Below are positions 8,560 through 17,471 of a DNA stretch of 40,623 nucleotides, piece after piece (position 1 is the stretch's first letter; each line of letters begins with the position of its first letter). This DNA comes from Planctomyces sp. SH-PL62. Its GTDB lineage: Bacteria > Planctomycetota > Planctomycetia > Planctomycetales > Planctomycetaceae. Both the position numbers and the translations under genes were made by a program. The notes beneath the pieces were generated by a model. The model saw nothing but the letters and a program-made list of their open reading frames with translations. It did not search any database and was not told the DNA's origin. The stretch is taken from positions 1 through 40,623 of the forward strand of contig CAMDEA010000068.1 in assembly GCA_945893045.1 (NCBI GenBank). Reading direction: 5' to 3'.

Positions 8560-11007
8560 TCACGCCGCGGCCGTCTCGGCCTCTTCGGCGTAGAACCAGT
8601 TGGCCACGAAATGCTCGCCGCAGAAGACGATCAACACGAGCAGCAGCAGCAGCGGATAGACCTCTTCGCCCAGCCGGCCGGTGTTGACGTGGCGTTGCAG
8701 CGTGGCAATGTCGCGAGCCAATGAGAATCGCTTCTCGCCGAAGAGTTGTGTGAGGTCGTCTTCGCTCAGTCGTCGGAAGTCGCTTTCGGTGGCAGGGGCG
8801 TTGACGCTGAAGCCGCTGGCGAATTTTGAGATGGGGTCGGCGGAGGCGACGCTGTAGTGACCGAGCTGGTCGGTCTCGCGGATCGCGAACGATGCGGCAC
8901 CGGCGGGAATCGTGCCGGGCAATTGCTGGCCGCCGGGCTTACGCAGCAGATATTTTGTCAGCGCGGATTCCTGGTCGGCTCGCACCAACACGTCCTCGCC
9001 CGCGAGATAGTTGAACGTCGCCTCGCTGCGGCCGGAGAGGTACTGCATCAGTTGGTCGACGAACACGACGAAGGCCCAGTTGCCGCCCGCTTCGACATGA
9101 TCGATCCAACCGCGAGTATCGGCGGCGGTGGTCAACAGCGTGACTCGGCCACCTCCGATGCGTCGTTCGATCAGCGCCGGCTCCGCTTTGGCATTCGAGT
9201 ACGTGATGAGCACGTTGGACTCGTCAAACAAATCGACCGTCCAGCGTTTGCGGATTTCGATCTCGCCGAGTACACCGACTCCGCCGAGTTCATCCAGCTT
9301 CTTGAGCACCGGATGATTCGGATTCTTCGCGTCGAGAAACGCGGGAGGCGAGAAATTCGGACTGCCTCTCAGACTGCACGGCAGGACGGTGCTCGCTGGC
9401 TCGCGGCTGTACGAGACCGGATCGACCCCTCCCGCCTCTTGCAGATCGTTCGAGCCTAAGATCACCGCCAGTCCGCCGCCGTTGCTGACGAATTTGTGCA
9501 GCGACTTCCACGTCGGATCGCTCAGCTCTTGGACGCTGTTGAGCACGACGACCGAGTAATCGCTGAACTTGATGTTGGCCAACTTCGCCGGCTGCACATC
9601 ATTCAGGAGAAATCGAAACTTCTTCGTTTTGCGTTCGTCATCGGTCGCCAGCATCTCGCTGAGTAAGTTCGCGACGGCCGGCGTGGGTGAGACCAGCAAC
9701 ACCTTTGGCGGCGGCTTGATCTCGACGGTGAAGTAACGGACGTCGTTCATCGACAGCGGATCGCTGGAGAGCAATCGCAGCTCGCCGTGCTGCACGGGGC
9801 CTTGCAGATTCGCGATCGGGATTTGCACGCGAGCACCTTGCTGGCCTCCAACCCTCACCGATTGCTGACCAGAGGGGATGCGTTTCCCGTCGCGGCTGAT
9901 CAACGACAACTCGACCGTCTTCTCACCTTCTTCAACGCCGATCGCCGAGATCGCGGCTTCGACCGTCAGCGAGCTGCCCTCGGAAATACTTTGCCGAGTC
10001 AACATCACGTCGGTGATGCCCACGTCATGCGGAGCCAGCTCGCCCACGTCGATGACATAGACCGCGACCCACGGCAGGCGGGTCAGTTCGTCCTTCAACA
10101 GTTGCGCACTGCTCGTCCGCCACGAAGTCGCGCCGAGGTCCGTGAAGACATAGACCTCGCGAATGAAGCGGTCGCGGCGATCCCCTTGCGGCACCGAACC
10201 TTGTTCGTTGAGCGTGCGGCCTTGATCCTGCTCTTGCAGAGCGAGAGCCGCTCGCAGCCGTTCATTCAGCGGCTGCGAGACCGGCTGCGGGGCGAGACTT
10301 TGAATCTTCGCCTTCGCGCCGACTAAATCGGCCTGAAACAAGATCGGCGTCGTCGAGTTCGTTTCGCCGACGGCGATGCGGCTGCGCGGCGGCAGCGTAT
10401 CCATGTGGCCCTGCGCGATGGCCTTGCCTTGATCGAGCCGCGTCTTGCCCTGCTGGGTGTATTGCATCGACAAACTGGTGTCGAACAGGAACACCGCCGC
10501 GACCGGCAAGTCACTGCCAACCGCCGGAGCCGGCGCGGAAATCTCGGCTTGCAGTCGCTTCACATACGGCAGGATGACGGCGAGCGCAATCAACACGGCG
10601 ACTGCAGTTCCCAGGCCGCCACGCAACAGCGTGCGGCGATACACCAGCGTTTGAACTGACAACTTTTTCGCTTGCCACGTCCACATCAAACCGAAGTACG
10701 TTCCGAGCGCCGCCGCGATGACGCCAAATAGCGTGACCATCTCGCGCGTGCTGAGTTCATAACTCGCCTCCGGCAGCGATGGTCTCGCGGCGGCGATTGC
10801 CAAGCCGATGATGACCAGCATCCGCAGCAACATCAGCCAGACATGCCGCAGCCTCAATCGCCGTACGTTCTGCCGACGCCGCATCAGGATCAGCCGCAGC
10901 GCGGGGAACGGCAGCTTTCTTGGCTTCGCCCGCAACAGAAAATGCAGGATGACCGGAATCACGGCCAACCCGGCGGAGTAAATCAATGCGGGATGAATCA
11001 GCGACAT
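8560..11007 (-). CDS. BatA/VWA-domain membrane protein
   Basis: The frame extends upstream to 11052, but the ATG at 11007 gives the standard BatA start MSLIHPALIYSAGLAVIPVI, so the protein has 815 residues. The order is: N-terminal BatA region with two hydrophobic segments and a basic loop (PRKLPFPALRLILMRRR), a second pair of membrane segments near residues 75-150, a von Willebrand A-like domain whose metal site reads FLFDTSLSM (DxSxS), a beta-rich middle, and a glutamine-amidotransferase-like part (SVVVLNSVQEL, GGGLAVILGSN) before a C-terminal membrane segment. Such proteins usually sit with MoxR and DUF58 genes. Here the nearest MoxR gene is 30 kb away. It follows the beta-helix gene on the same strand across an 81-base gap holding a strong hairpin. 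Confidence 0.82.
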   Translation of the reverse strand: MSLIHPALIYSAGLAVIPVILHFLLRAKPRKLPFPALRLILMRRRQNVRRLRLRHVWLMLLRMLVIIGLAIAAARPSLPEASYELSTREMVTLFGVIAAALGTYFGLMWTWQAKKLSVQTLVYRRTLLRGGLGTAVAVLIALAVILPYVKRLQAEISAPAPAVGSDLPVAAVFLFDTSLSMQYTQQGKTRLDQGKAIAQGHMDTLPPRSRIAVGETNSTTPILFQADLVGAKAKIQSLAPQPVSQPLNERLRAALALQEQDQGRTLNEQGSVPQGDRRDRFIREVYVFTDLGATSWRTSSAQLLKDELTRLPWVAVYVIDVGELAPHDVGITDVMLTRQSISEGSSLTVEAAISAIGVEEGEKTVELSLISRDGKRIPSGQQSVRVGGQQGARVQIPIANLQGPVQHGELRLLSSDPLSMNDVRYFTVEIKPPPKVLLVSPTPAVANLLSEMLATDDERKTKKFRFLLNDVQPAKLANIKFSDYSVVVLNSVQELSDPTWKSLHKFVSNGGGLAVILGSNDLQEAGGVDPVSYSREPASTVLPCSLRGSPNFSPPAFLDAKNPNHPVLKKLDELGGVGVLGEIEIRKRWTVDLFDESNVLITYSNAKAEPALIERRIGGGRVTLLTTAADTRGWIDHVEAGGNWAFVVFVDQLMQYLSGRSEATFNYLAGEDVLVRADQESALTKYLLRKPGGQQLPGTIPAGAASFAIRETDQLGHYSVASADPISKFASGFSVNAPATESDFRRLSEDDLTQLFGEKRFSLARDIATLQRHVNTGRLGEEVYPLLLLLVLIVFCGEHFVANWFYAEEAETAAA

Positions 11008-11017
11008 TGCGTGTCCC

Positions 11018-11080
11018 CATCGTTCTGCCCCCATCGTTCTGCCAAACCGCATTTGGCAGAACGATGGGGGCAGAACGATG
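11018..11080. repeat. Perfect 29-base inverted repeat with internal 13-base duplication
   Basis: The arms at 11018-11046 and 11052-11080 are exactly complementary and separated by five bases (CCGCA). Each arm contains CATCGTTCTGCC twice in tandem, so the element can form one long hairpin or slip. It fills most of the gap between the beta-helix gene and the BatA gene. It has no GTAG head and no following T-run, so it is neither a standard REP of the other families here nor an ordinary intrinsic terminator. Confidence 0.93.
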
Positions 11081-11088
11081 ACTGCAAA

Positions 11089-13086
11089 TTAAGGATTGAG
11101 TCGAGCGGGAGTCTGTCCCGTTCGACGTCCAACTTCCAGGGGAGCCGCGTCGAACGGGACTGCCCCTCGATCAGGCGCATCCTTGTCGAGATCACGCAGC
11201 GGGTCCGGCCAATCGGCAGGCAACGCGACTCCCGAATTGACTGCCGGACTCTCACGGCTCAATCGAAAGTCGAACGCGGCGGCGTTGAGATCAGACATCG
11301 TGAAGCGAGGATCGGCGACTAGCGAGCGGTCGCTGACTCCGTTGGGAGATTTCTCCTTCTGAGCGGCGTAGTCGTTCGACTGCCGATACCGCTGAAACAA
11401 AGCGACGGCCGCTGGCTCGGTGGTGCCGGGAGCCCAATACAGATTTCCGTCCGCTTCGACCGGCTGATCGAGAGTGGGCGGAACGAAGCCCGGCAACTTT
11501 TCGAGATGCACGAACAAGTTGTTGTACGTGCGGCGTGGCAGGCCGGACCGAACGGCTCCCAGTGCGGCCATTGACGCATCGCGAGCCTGCTCTTTGGCGA
11601 GGATCGTGTTGTGATAGATCGTCATCGCCGACCACGGCGGCGAGCCATGATCGCCCATCAGTTTGCCGTGAGAGACGCGCAGCTCGCGGTCGCGAACGGA
11701 CGGGCGTCCCGTCAGCACCTCCGGCCGCAGATCGAACACATTGCGATAGATGAAGACGCGGTCGCGAGTATCCTCCGAGCCGCCGAATGCCAGCGCGGTC
11801 AGGCAGCCCCGAAAGAGATTTTGAGAAATGTGAATCTCGGCCCCGTCCCGCATGAAGAGATGCCGAGGATACATGGGGCTGAGATACACGCCGTCGTCCT
11901 GCGTCCCGTCGATCAGGTTGTGATGAAACTTCATGCTCACACCGCCGAGATACGGCCCGTCGTGCGAGTCAGTGAAGTCGCAATGCGAGATTTCCCAGTT
12001 GTCATTGCAGGGATGCGCGAAGACCTCGAACTCGCGGCCGTTGTCCACGACCAATGTCGCGTGCGTGTTCAGCCGCGTGATGTCCCGATTCGGCCGGCCG
12101 GGATACGCACGCTTGCTGGTATCGGTGCGGAACAGCCACGGCGGGCAACTGCCATACAATCCGCAGCGATGCAGTTTCAGTGGCCCCGTCGCGCGGGCTC
12201 GCACGCCATACGAGCCGCACCAGACCGTGACGTTGTCGAATTCGATGTGGTCGGCCCGGTCGAGGATCACCGCGTCGTAACCGGCTCCGCGAATCGTCAG
12301 GTCTTGGATTCGCACATGCGCCGCTCCGTCGATCAGCAGCGGCACCGACCGGAACGGGGCGACGATCAGCGGCAGCTTGCGCGGGTCGGTCTCACCGGTG
12401 TAGTTATCGAGTCCCGTCAGATGCGTGTGACTCAACCGGCAATGAATGTGTCCCGTCACCGCGTCGTACCACAGCCCCGGCCCGCACCATAGCGGCTTGA
12501 TGTCAGTCGTCTTTGATTGGTCCCAATCGGCGTAGTCGATCAGTTCGTTGGTTGCCTGCAAATCGGTCTGATGAAAGTACGAGTTCAATCCAATCATCGA
12601 ATCGCCGAACGCGCCGATGACGTCACGCACGTTGGGATACGATTTCGTGGATCGAAACTCGCCGCTCGCGCCGTTTGTGACCGGCTGCCAAGCAGACTCC
12701 GGCGACTTCGAGAACTCACTCCAACCGCCGTCGATAATGGCTGACTCGCCCGGCCACGACCGCAACGTGATCGGCTTCTCGGCCGATCCGCGCGACGCGA
12801 TCGTCAGACGCTCGAAGTACACGCCGCCGCGCAAGACGATCGTCGTGCCGGGAGTCGCCTTATTGATCGCGACTTGCATGCTCCGCAGCGGTGCGTCCTG
12901 AGTGCCGGTATTGGCGTTGTCCCCTTTCGCGGCATCGACCACCAGCAGCGGCCCGGCCGGTAGAACACGATTCGCGGCTGCGGGAGCGACTCGCAATGGC
13001 CGATGCGACTTCCAGACTTCATCGCCATGAGCGAAGCTCGCGACGAACACCACCAAGAGACAGACTTTCGCGGCAACGATTCGCAT
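11089..13086 (-). CDS. Secreted right-handed parallel beta-helix protein
   Basis: The start at 13086 is chosen because it has AAGGAG about eight bases upstream and gives a signal peptide (MRIVAAKVCLLVVFVASFAHG). The longer upstream frame does not. The protein has 665 residues. The mature N-terminus has the DUF1565-like opening of polysaccharide-binding beta-helices (PLLVVDAAKGDNANTGTQDA, then PLRSMQVAINKA and IVLRGGVYFERL), followed by repeated short strands with Asn/His turns typical of the helix coils (VRIQDLTIRG, IEFDNVTVWCGS, WEISHCDFTDSHDGPY). Many such proteins are polysaccharide lyases or hydrolases, but no catalytic set can be assigned by eye. It is probably secreted to the periplasm or outside and is divergent from the S4 gene. 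Confidence 0.8.
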   Translation of the reverse strand: MRIVAAKVCLLVVFVASFAHGDEVWKSHRPLRVAPAAANRVLPAGPLLVVDAAKGDNANTGTQDAPLRSMQVAINKATPGTTIVLRGGVYFERLTIASRGSAEKPITLRSWPGESAIIDGGWSEFSKSPESAWQPVTNGASGEFRSTKSYPNVRDVIGAFGDSMIGLNSYFHQTDLQATNELIDYADWDQSKTTDIKPLWCGPGLWYDAVTGHIHCRLSHTHLTGLDNYTGETDPRKLPLIVAPFRSVPLLIDGAAHVRIQDLTIRGAGYDAVILDRADHIEFDNVTVWCGSYGVRARATGPLKLHRCGLYGSCPPWLFRTDTSKRAYPGRPNRDITRLNTHATLVVDNGREFEVFAHPCNDNWEISHCDFTDSHDGPYLGGVSMKFHHNLIDGTQDDGVYLSPMYPRHLFMRDGAEIHISQNLFRGCLTALAFGGSEDTRDRVFIYRNVFDLRPEVLTGRPSVRDRELRVSHGKLMGDHGSPPWSAMTIYHNTILAKEQARDASMAALGAVRSGLPRRTYNNLFVHLEKLPGFVPPTLDQPVEADGNLYWAPGTTEPAAVALFQRYRQSNDYAAQKEKSPNGVSDRSLVADPRFTMSDLNAAAFDFRLSRESPAVNSGVALPADWPDPLRDLDKDAPDRGAVPFDAAPLEVGRRTGQTPARLNP

Positions 13087-13204
13087 CAGTGAGCTCCTTG
13101 AGAACAAGCTTCGTGGGGACGCTTGATTGCAGACTGTTTCGGTCTTGCTCCGGCATCCGCTGGCCGGTCCAATCCGAGACAACATAACAAAGAAGGACAC
13201 GACT

Positions 13205-13429
13205 GTGACGGACGCCAATCCCGAACCCAGAAAACTCTGTCTGGATCAGTTCCTGAAACTGAGTTCCCTTGCGGGAACCGGGGGACATGCCAAATTCATG
13301 ATCCAGAACGGCGAAGTCAAAGTGAACGGCCTGCTGGAAACTCGCCGACGCCGACAACTGTTTGTGGACGACATTGTCGAAGTGGGCGGACAACGACTTT
13401 CGGTTAAGAGTGCTCTGTTCGCTGAGTGA
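13205..13429 (+). CDS. Small S4-domain RNA-binding protein (YbcJ/RlbA-like)
   Basis: The ATG at 13127 is in frame, but the GTG at 13205 has GAAGGA about seven bases upstream and gives 74 residues, the usual size of this family. The S4 signature is clear: LDQFLKLSSLAGTGGHAKFM, then NGEVKVNGLLETRRRRQL and VDDIVEVGGQRL. S4 domains bind structured RNA, often rRNA or tRNA. The specific role of the stand-alone proteins is poorly known. The gene is divergent from the beta-helix gene, with 118 bases between the two starts, and convergent with tadC. Confidence 0.85.
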   Translation: MTDANPEPRKLCLDQFLKLSSLAGTGGHAKFMIQNGEVKVNGLLETRRRRQLFVDDIVEVGGQRLSVKSALFAE

Positions 13430-13465
13430 TTGCGTGGCGCACGACGCGCTTTTCGCGCGAGTTGG

Positions 13466-14554
13466 TTATCGGCGAGCGTTGTCTGGCGAAGCGTTCGCGG
13501 TGGGCGTTGTGCCTCGTGCGGGGCGATTGCCGGGATTGACGTTTTGCGAGAGTGCTCCGCCGGGACGTCGTTCTCGCTGCACGAAGTCTTTCATCTCCAG
13601 CGCGGCCGGGCCGAGCAGCAGGATGTAGATCGGCGGCGTTAGACAGAGCACCGTTGGAAACAGCAGTTTCACGGTGGCTTTGTTGCCGCGATCCTCCGCC
13701 ATTTGCCTCCGATTCAAACGGATGCTGTCGGCGAATTCGCGGAACGCACCGGAAACGTTTCCGCCGAGTTGTTCGGCGTGGCGGACCATCGTCGCCAGCA
13801 CAGTCACGTCAGCCACATTCACGCGCTTGGCGAATTGACGCAAAGCCAAATCCATCGAAGCGGCTTCCGCCTGGCGGTCGAGAATCGCCAGCTCGCAGCC
13901 GATGTCGGGGTGGGTTGTCATCAACTCGCGTTGAGCACGTTGAATCGAACTTTTCAGAGACAAGCCGCCGGCCACCATCATGTTGATCATGTCCAGCGCG
14001 TCGGGCAGAGCGAATCGGATACGACTCTGACGGGACTCGGCCTGAGAACTCAGCACGATGCGGGGGAGCGCCAGGATGCAGCCGCAGATCACGGCCGCAC
14101 CGATCAACAGTTTGAACGTCACGTCCTCGGTCGGATCCGCCAGCAGGACGACAGCACAACCGCTGAAGATCAGCCACAACAGAGCGGCTCCGTTCCGAAA
14201 GGCCATGAACTCGTCGTAGGCTTGGCGATGAAAATAACCGGCCGCGATCAAGTCCTGGCACAGCCGCTCCTGCTTTTGCGGGTTGACGGGAATTAAGCCG
14301 GCCAACGCTTCCGTCAGCGAACCGAAGATGAGCGGACGGCGGCTACCGATGGCTTCGGTCTCGGAGGTCTGATTCCGTTTGCCGAAGAGCAGGCGACCGA
14401 TCAGCACAAATACCAGCGTGATGGCCAGAAATGTGCCCATCGCGAATAGCGACGTTTGCAGCGGAGTCACTCGCGCGGGAAGCCAGCTCTTCCACGAGTC
14501 CACCGTTCGTCCCAGCGGTTCGATCCACTTCAGCCAAGTGTGCCAAGCGAGCAT
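13466..14554 (-). CDS. tadC: Tad pilus inner-membrane platform protein TadC (type II secretion F family)
   Basis: The ATG at 14554 has GAGGG seven bases upstream. A TTG at 14569 is an alternative. The protein has 362 residues. It has an N-terminal membrane segment (about 35-60), a soluble T2SSF domain around residues 190-320 (with DALDMINMMVAGGLSLKSSI and HAEQLGGNVSGAFREFADSI), and hydrophobic segments before and after it, the usual TadC layout. It forms the inner-membrane platform with TadB and couples to the CpaF ATPase. It starts 11 bases after the TadB stop and is the last gene of the Tad group. The C-terminal 30 residues are polar and low in complexity. Confidence 0.85.
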   Translation of the reverse strand: MLAWHTWLKWIEPLGRTVDSWKSWLPARVTPLQTSLFAMGTFLAITLVFVLIGRLLFGKRNQTSETEAIGSRRPLIFGSLTEALAGLIPVNPQKQERLCQDLIAAGYFHRQAYDEFMAFRNGAALLWLIFSGCAVVLLADPTEDVTFKLLIGAAVICGCILALPRIVLSSQAESRQSRIRFALPDALDMINMMVAGGLSLKSSIQRAQRELMTTHPDIGCELAILDRQAEAASMDLALRQFAKRVNVADVTVLATMVRHAEQLGGNVSGAFREFADSIRLNRRQMAEDRGNKATVKLLFPTVLCLTPPIYILLLGPAALEMKDFVQRERRPGGALSQNVNPGNRPARGTTPTANASPDNARR

Positions 14555-14565
14555 GATCGAAACCC

Positions 14566-15486
14566 TCAATAATCCGACTTCAACAGTTTGATCACCCAGA
14601 TCACACCGATGACCTGCAACACGACGGCGGTTCCGAGCATGTATTGTCCCGTGGAATCATTCAGCAGTTTCTGGCCGTACTCCGGATGACCGAAGAACAG
14701 GAACAAAAACAAAAGCGGTCCGAGGATCAGAATCAAAATGGACGACAACCGCCCGGCGGCTGTGACCCCTTTGAGTTGGACCTGATAACGCTGCCGGTCG
14801 CGAATCACCGCGGCCAGGCGATCCAGCGTCAGCGGCAAGTCGCCGCCGGCCTCGCGATGCACGGCCACCGCGTTGCCGAAAATCCGCACGTCCATCAGAC
14901 GAATCCGCTGCGTGAGACCGCGCATGCAGGCCGACAGCGGCAAGCCCATTTCGAGCTGCTTGGAACAGCGCCGCATCTCAATGCCGACCGGCCCGGCCGA
15001 AGCGTCCCCCACGAGTGTCAGGCTCTGTTCCAGACTCTCTCCCGCGCGCACAGCCCGCGCCAGCAAATCCAACGCGGTCGGAAACTGCGTCTCGAATTGA
15101 GCCAGTCGGCGTTGCTGAGCGATCATCATGGCGACAACCAACCCGGTCACGGAGACACCGATCGCCACCAACGTCAGGACTAAATTGTCCGTCAGCACCA
15201 GCACGCTACCCCCTGCCGTCAACGTCATCAGCAGGATCACCGCAGCGCCTTCGAGAGAGCTTAAATTCCAGCCGGACAACGACAGCATTCGCTCGAACCA
15301 CACATCGAATTGGGCAATGAATCCGACCGCCTCAACGTCGTGCAGTTTGGGCAAGCGTCGCAATTGTGGCGGAGTCGTCTCCTCTTCGGGGGCGCGCTGC
15401 CACCACGAGCGGATTATCGACATCAGCGCGCCGCCCACTACGGCGCAGCTCGCGAAGACGATCACGGAGATGAAGTCGATGTCCAT
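14566..15486 (-). CDS. tadB: Tad pilus inner-membrane platform protein TadB (type II secretion F family)
   Basis: The start at the ATG 15486 gives 306 residues. A TTG six codons upstream is also possible, and neither start has a good ribosome-binding site. An N-terminal membrane segment is followed by a polar linker, two hydrophobic segments, the T2SSF domain (TALDLLARAVRAGESLEQSL, then FGNAVAVHREAGGDLPLTLD) and two C-terminal membrane segments. It pairs with TadC. The gap of 373 bases to the CpaF stop, full of short palindromes, is unusual for a Tad operon and could uncouple expression. Confidence 0.85.
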   Translation of the reverse strand: MDIDFISVIVFASCAVVGGALMSIIRSWWQRAPEEETTPPQLRRLPKLHDVEAVGFIAQFDVWFERMLSLSGWNLSSLEGAAVILLMTLTAGGSVLVLTDNLVLTLVAIGVSVTGLVVAMMIAQQRRLAQFETQFPTALDLLARAVRAGESLEQSLTLVGDASAGPVGIEMRRCSKQLEMGLPLSACMRGLTQRIRLMDVRIFGNAVAVHREAGGDLPLTLDRLAAVIRDRQRYQVQLKGVTAAGRLSSILILILGPLLFLFLFFGHPEYGQKLLNDSTGQYMLGTAVVLQVIGVIWVIKLLKSDY

Positions 15487-15859
15487 TTTTGATGAACGAT
15501 TCAAGGATTGATGGTTTTTGAGGGCCGGTGCGGTTCAATCGAAAATCACCGAGTCTCACAGATTCCAGGTGCAGCAAGTTCCCGCCCCCATCCAGCTTGC
15601 CTGGATGGAGCGAACGTTGGTGAGCTAAAGAACGACAAACATCCCTTTCCTCAGCCCCTATCCGCCTCGTGCGGATGGTGAAGCAGATCACTCGAACAGC
15701 GAACGTCAAAGAATCTGATTCACCATCCAGACGAGCTGGATGGGGTCTGACACAGCGAACGATTTCCGGGTTAGCGTTCCATCTCTGGTTCCATCCAGAC
15801 AAGCTGGATGGGGACCAAAGCAAATACCTCGAAGTTGCTTGAGTCAGGTCGATCGAAAA
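15487..15859. repeat. Gene-free stretch with four CCATCCAG/CTGGATGG hairpins
   Basis: Four 21-base hairpins lie at 15588-15608, about 15658-15678, 15723-15743 and 15791-15811, each with a 6-8 base-pair stem and a five-base loop. The stems vary by paired changes (CCAG/CTGG, CCGC/GCGG). The loops CTTGC and CTCGT in the first two become ACGAG and ACAAG in the last two, so the last two are in inverted orientation. A fifth copy lies at 19844-19864. No coding frame with support is seen here. Confidence 0.88.
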
Positions 15860-17242
15860 TCAAATCTCCTCCGCCTGGTTGTCAAACAGGCTGTCGGCCA
15901 CCTGAATTCCGGCGTCGGCGAAACGGGCCAGACACTGGGGGCGATAGCCGGTCGCGAAGAACGTCCCCTTCGCGCGGCCCTGCGGGTCGAGTCCCTCTTG
16001 TTGGAATCCAAACACGTCTTGAAGTTGATACGCGCCGTTCTGGACCGATTGGATCTCGGTGATCCGCATCACTCGCCGCACGCCCCCTTTCAAGCGGGCC
16101 ACATGCACGATCAGCTTGATGCCAGACGCGATGTATTCGCGGACGACAGGGACGGGTAGCTCGAAGCCCGACATGGCCACCATCATCTCCAGTCGAGCCA
16201 GCGCGTCGCGGGTGTCGTTGGCGTGAATCGTGGTCAGCGAACCTTCGTGGCCGGTGTTCATGGCCTGCAACATGTCCAACGCTTCCGCGCCGCGGACCTC
16301 GCCCACCAGGATTCGATCGGGCCGCATGCGCAGGCTGTTGTGAACCAAATCCCGCGTTGACACCGCGCCGCTCCCCTCGCTGTTGGCCTGCCGAGTCTCC
16401 ATCGCGACGACGTGCCCATGTTGCAGCCGCAACTCGGCCGAGTCTTCGATCGTGACGATCCGCTCGTCCGCCGGAATCGCCGACGACAGTGCATTCAGCA
16501 ACGTCGTCTTTCCGGCACCCGTGCCTCCGGCCACTAAGAAGCTGATCCGAGCAGCCACCGCTGCCTGTAAGAACTCCGCCATCTGCGGAGACAGAGATCC
16601 GTTATCCAGCAAGCGATCCACTTGCAGGTACTGCACGCCGAACCGCCGAATGGACAACTTCGGGCCGTTGAGCGCCAGCGGCGGTACCACGGCGTTCACG
16701 CGCGAGCCGTCTGCCAGGCGGGCGTCGACTCGGGGACAGACTTCATCGATCCGCCGCCCCACGCGGCCCACCACACGCTGGATGATCCGCAGCAGATGCG
16801 CATCGTCGGCGAAGATGACCTCGGTCAGCTCCAGGCGTCCGTGACGTTCCACGTACACCTCGTGAGCGTTATTCACCAGGATGTCGCTGATGTCGGGATC
16901 GTGCATCAGCGATTCGATCGGCCCCAGACCGAATACCTCCGCGTCCAGTTCGACCATCATCCGCGCATGGGCGTCTGGATCGAGCTGCCACTTCCGCCGT
17001 CGGAGCAGTTGATCGGCCAGCTCCCACACCTCGCGCTTCATCCAGGACTCGTTCACATGACTCACAGCGGCCAAGTCCAGAGACTCGACCAGTTCGCCGT
17101 GTAGGCTCGTTTTCCGAGTTTGGAACTCGACCTCATCCGCGTGGGGCACACGTCGCAAGAGCGGAAAATGAGGTTGCATGTCGGCAGACCCACGTGACGA
17201 ATGAAGGAGCGCGCTTCTTTCTTTCGTCAGGCCCGGTTTCAT
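15860..17242 (-). CDS. cpaF: Tad pilus assembly ATPase CpaF/TadA
   Basis: The protein has 460 residues. The secretion-ATPase core is complete: the N-terminal domain with DPDISDILVNNAHEVYVER (about 115-133), the arginine-rich RVVGRVGRRIDEVCPRVDAR, Walker A GGTGAGKTT at 239-247, the Asp box around TIEDSAELRL (264-273), Walker B ILVGEVRG at 311-318 and the His box LTTIHANDT at 336-344. It hydrolyses ATP in the cytoplasm to drive pilus assembly through TadB and TadC. The first 20 residues are not typical, and a later Met (residue 22) is an alternative start. It is followed at a distance by TadB and preceded by CpaB, with no secretin gene between. Confidence 0.92.
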   Translation of the reverse strand: MKPGLTKERSALLHSSRGSADMQPHFPLLRRVPHADEVEFQTRKTSLHGELVESLDLAAVSHVNESWMKREVWELADQLLRRRKWQLDPDAHARMMVELDAEVFGLGPIESLMHDPDISDILVNNAHEVYVERHGRLELTEVIFADDAHLLRIIQRVVGRVGRRIDEVCPRVDARLADGSRVNAVVPPLALNGPKLSIRRFGVQYLQVDRLLDNGSLSPQMAEFLQAAVAARISFLVAGGTGAGKTTLLNALSSAIPADERIVTIEDSAELRLQHGHVVAMETRQANSEGSGAVSTRDLVHNSLRMRPDRILVGEVRGAEALDMLQAMNTGHEGSLTTIHANDTRDALARLEMMVAMSGFELPVPVVREYIASGIKLIVHVARLKGGVRRVMRITEIQSVQNGAYQLQDVFGFQQEGLDPQGRAKGTFFATGYRPQCLARFADAGIQVADSLFDNQAEEI

Positions 17243-17388
17243 CCGTTTGCTGCAATCCTCACGAGGGGTGAAAACGGATCGAAGAGCGTGACCGCGTCAA
17301 ATCGCAGTTTGCCCACGCGCTACCGCGCGAGCATCTCGCAGAACCGCTAGAGACGGCGGGACTGATCTCGCGAGACATCCCGGCAAGT

Positions 17389-17458
17389 GAGCGGCACGGC
17401 GCTAGCCGCCGGTTTCTTGTCTTTGAGATCGACACCGGTGGCTAGCGCCATTCCGCTC
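17389..17458. repeat. Inverted repeat with GCTAGCCGCCGGT arms
   Basis: The arms at 17389-17413 and 17434-17458 are 25 bases each with three mismatches; the inner 16 bases (17398-17413 and 17434-17449) have only one. The core reads GGCGCTAGCCGCCGGT against ACCGGTGGCTAGCGCC. It lies in the gap of 229 bases between the CpaB stop and the CpaF start, where a secretin gene stands in many Tad loci. Confidence 0.88.
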
Positions 17459-17471
17459 AAAGTCAGCGACG

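Noticed and set aside
13123..13407. Second plus-strand frame over the S4 gene
   Set aside because: It is a shadow in another frame. The S4 motif is in the frame that starts at 13205.
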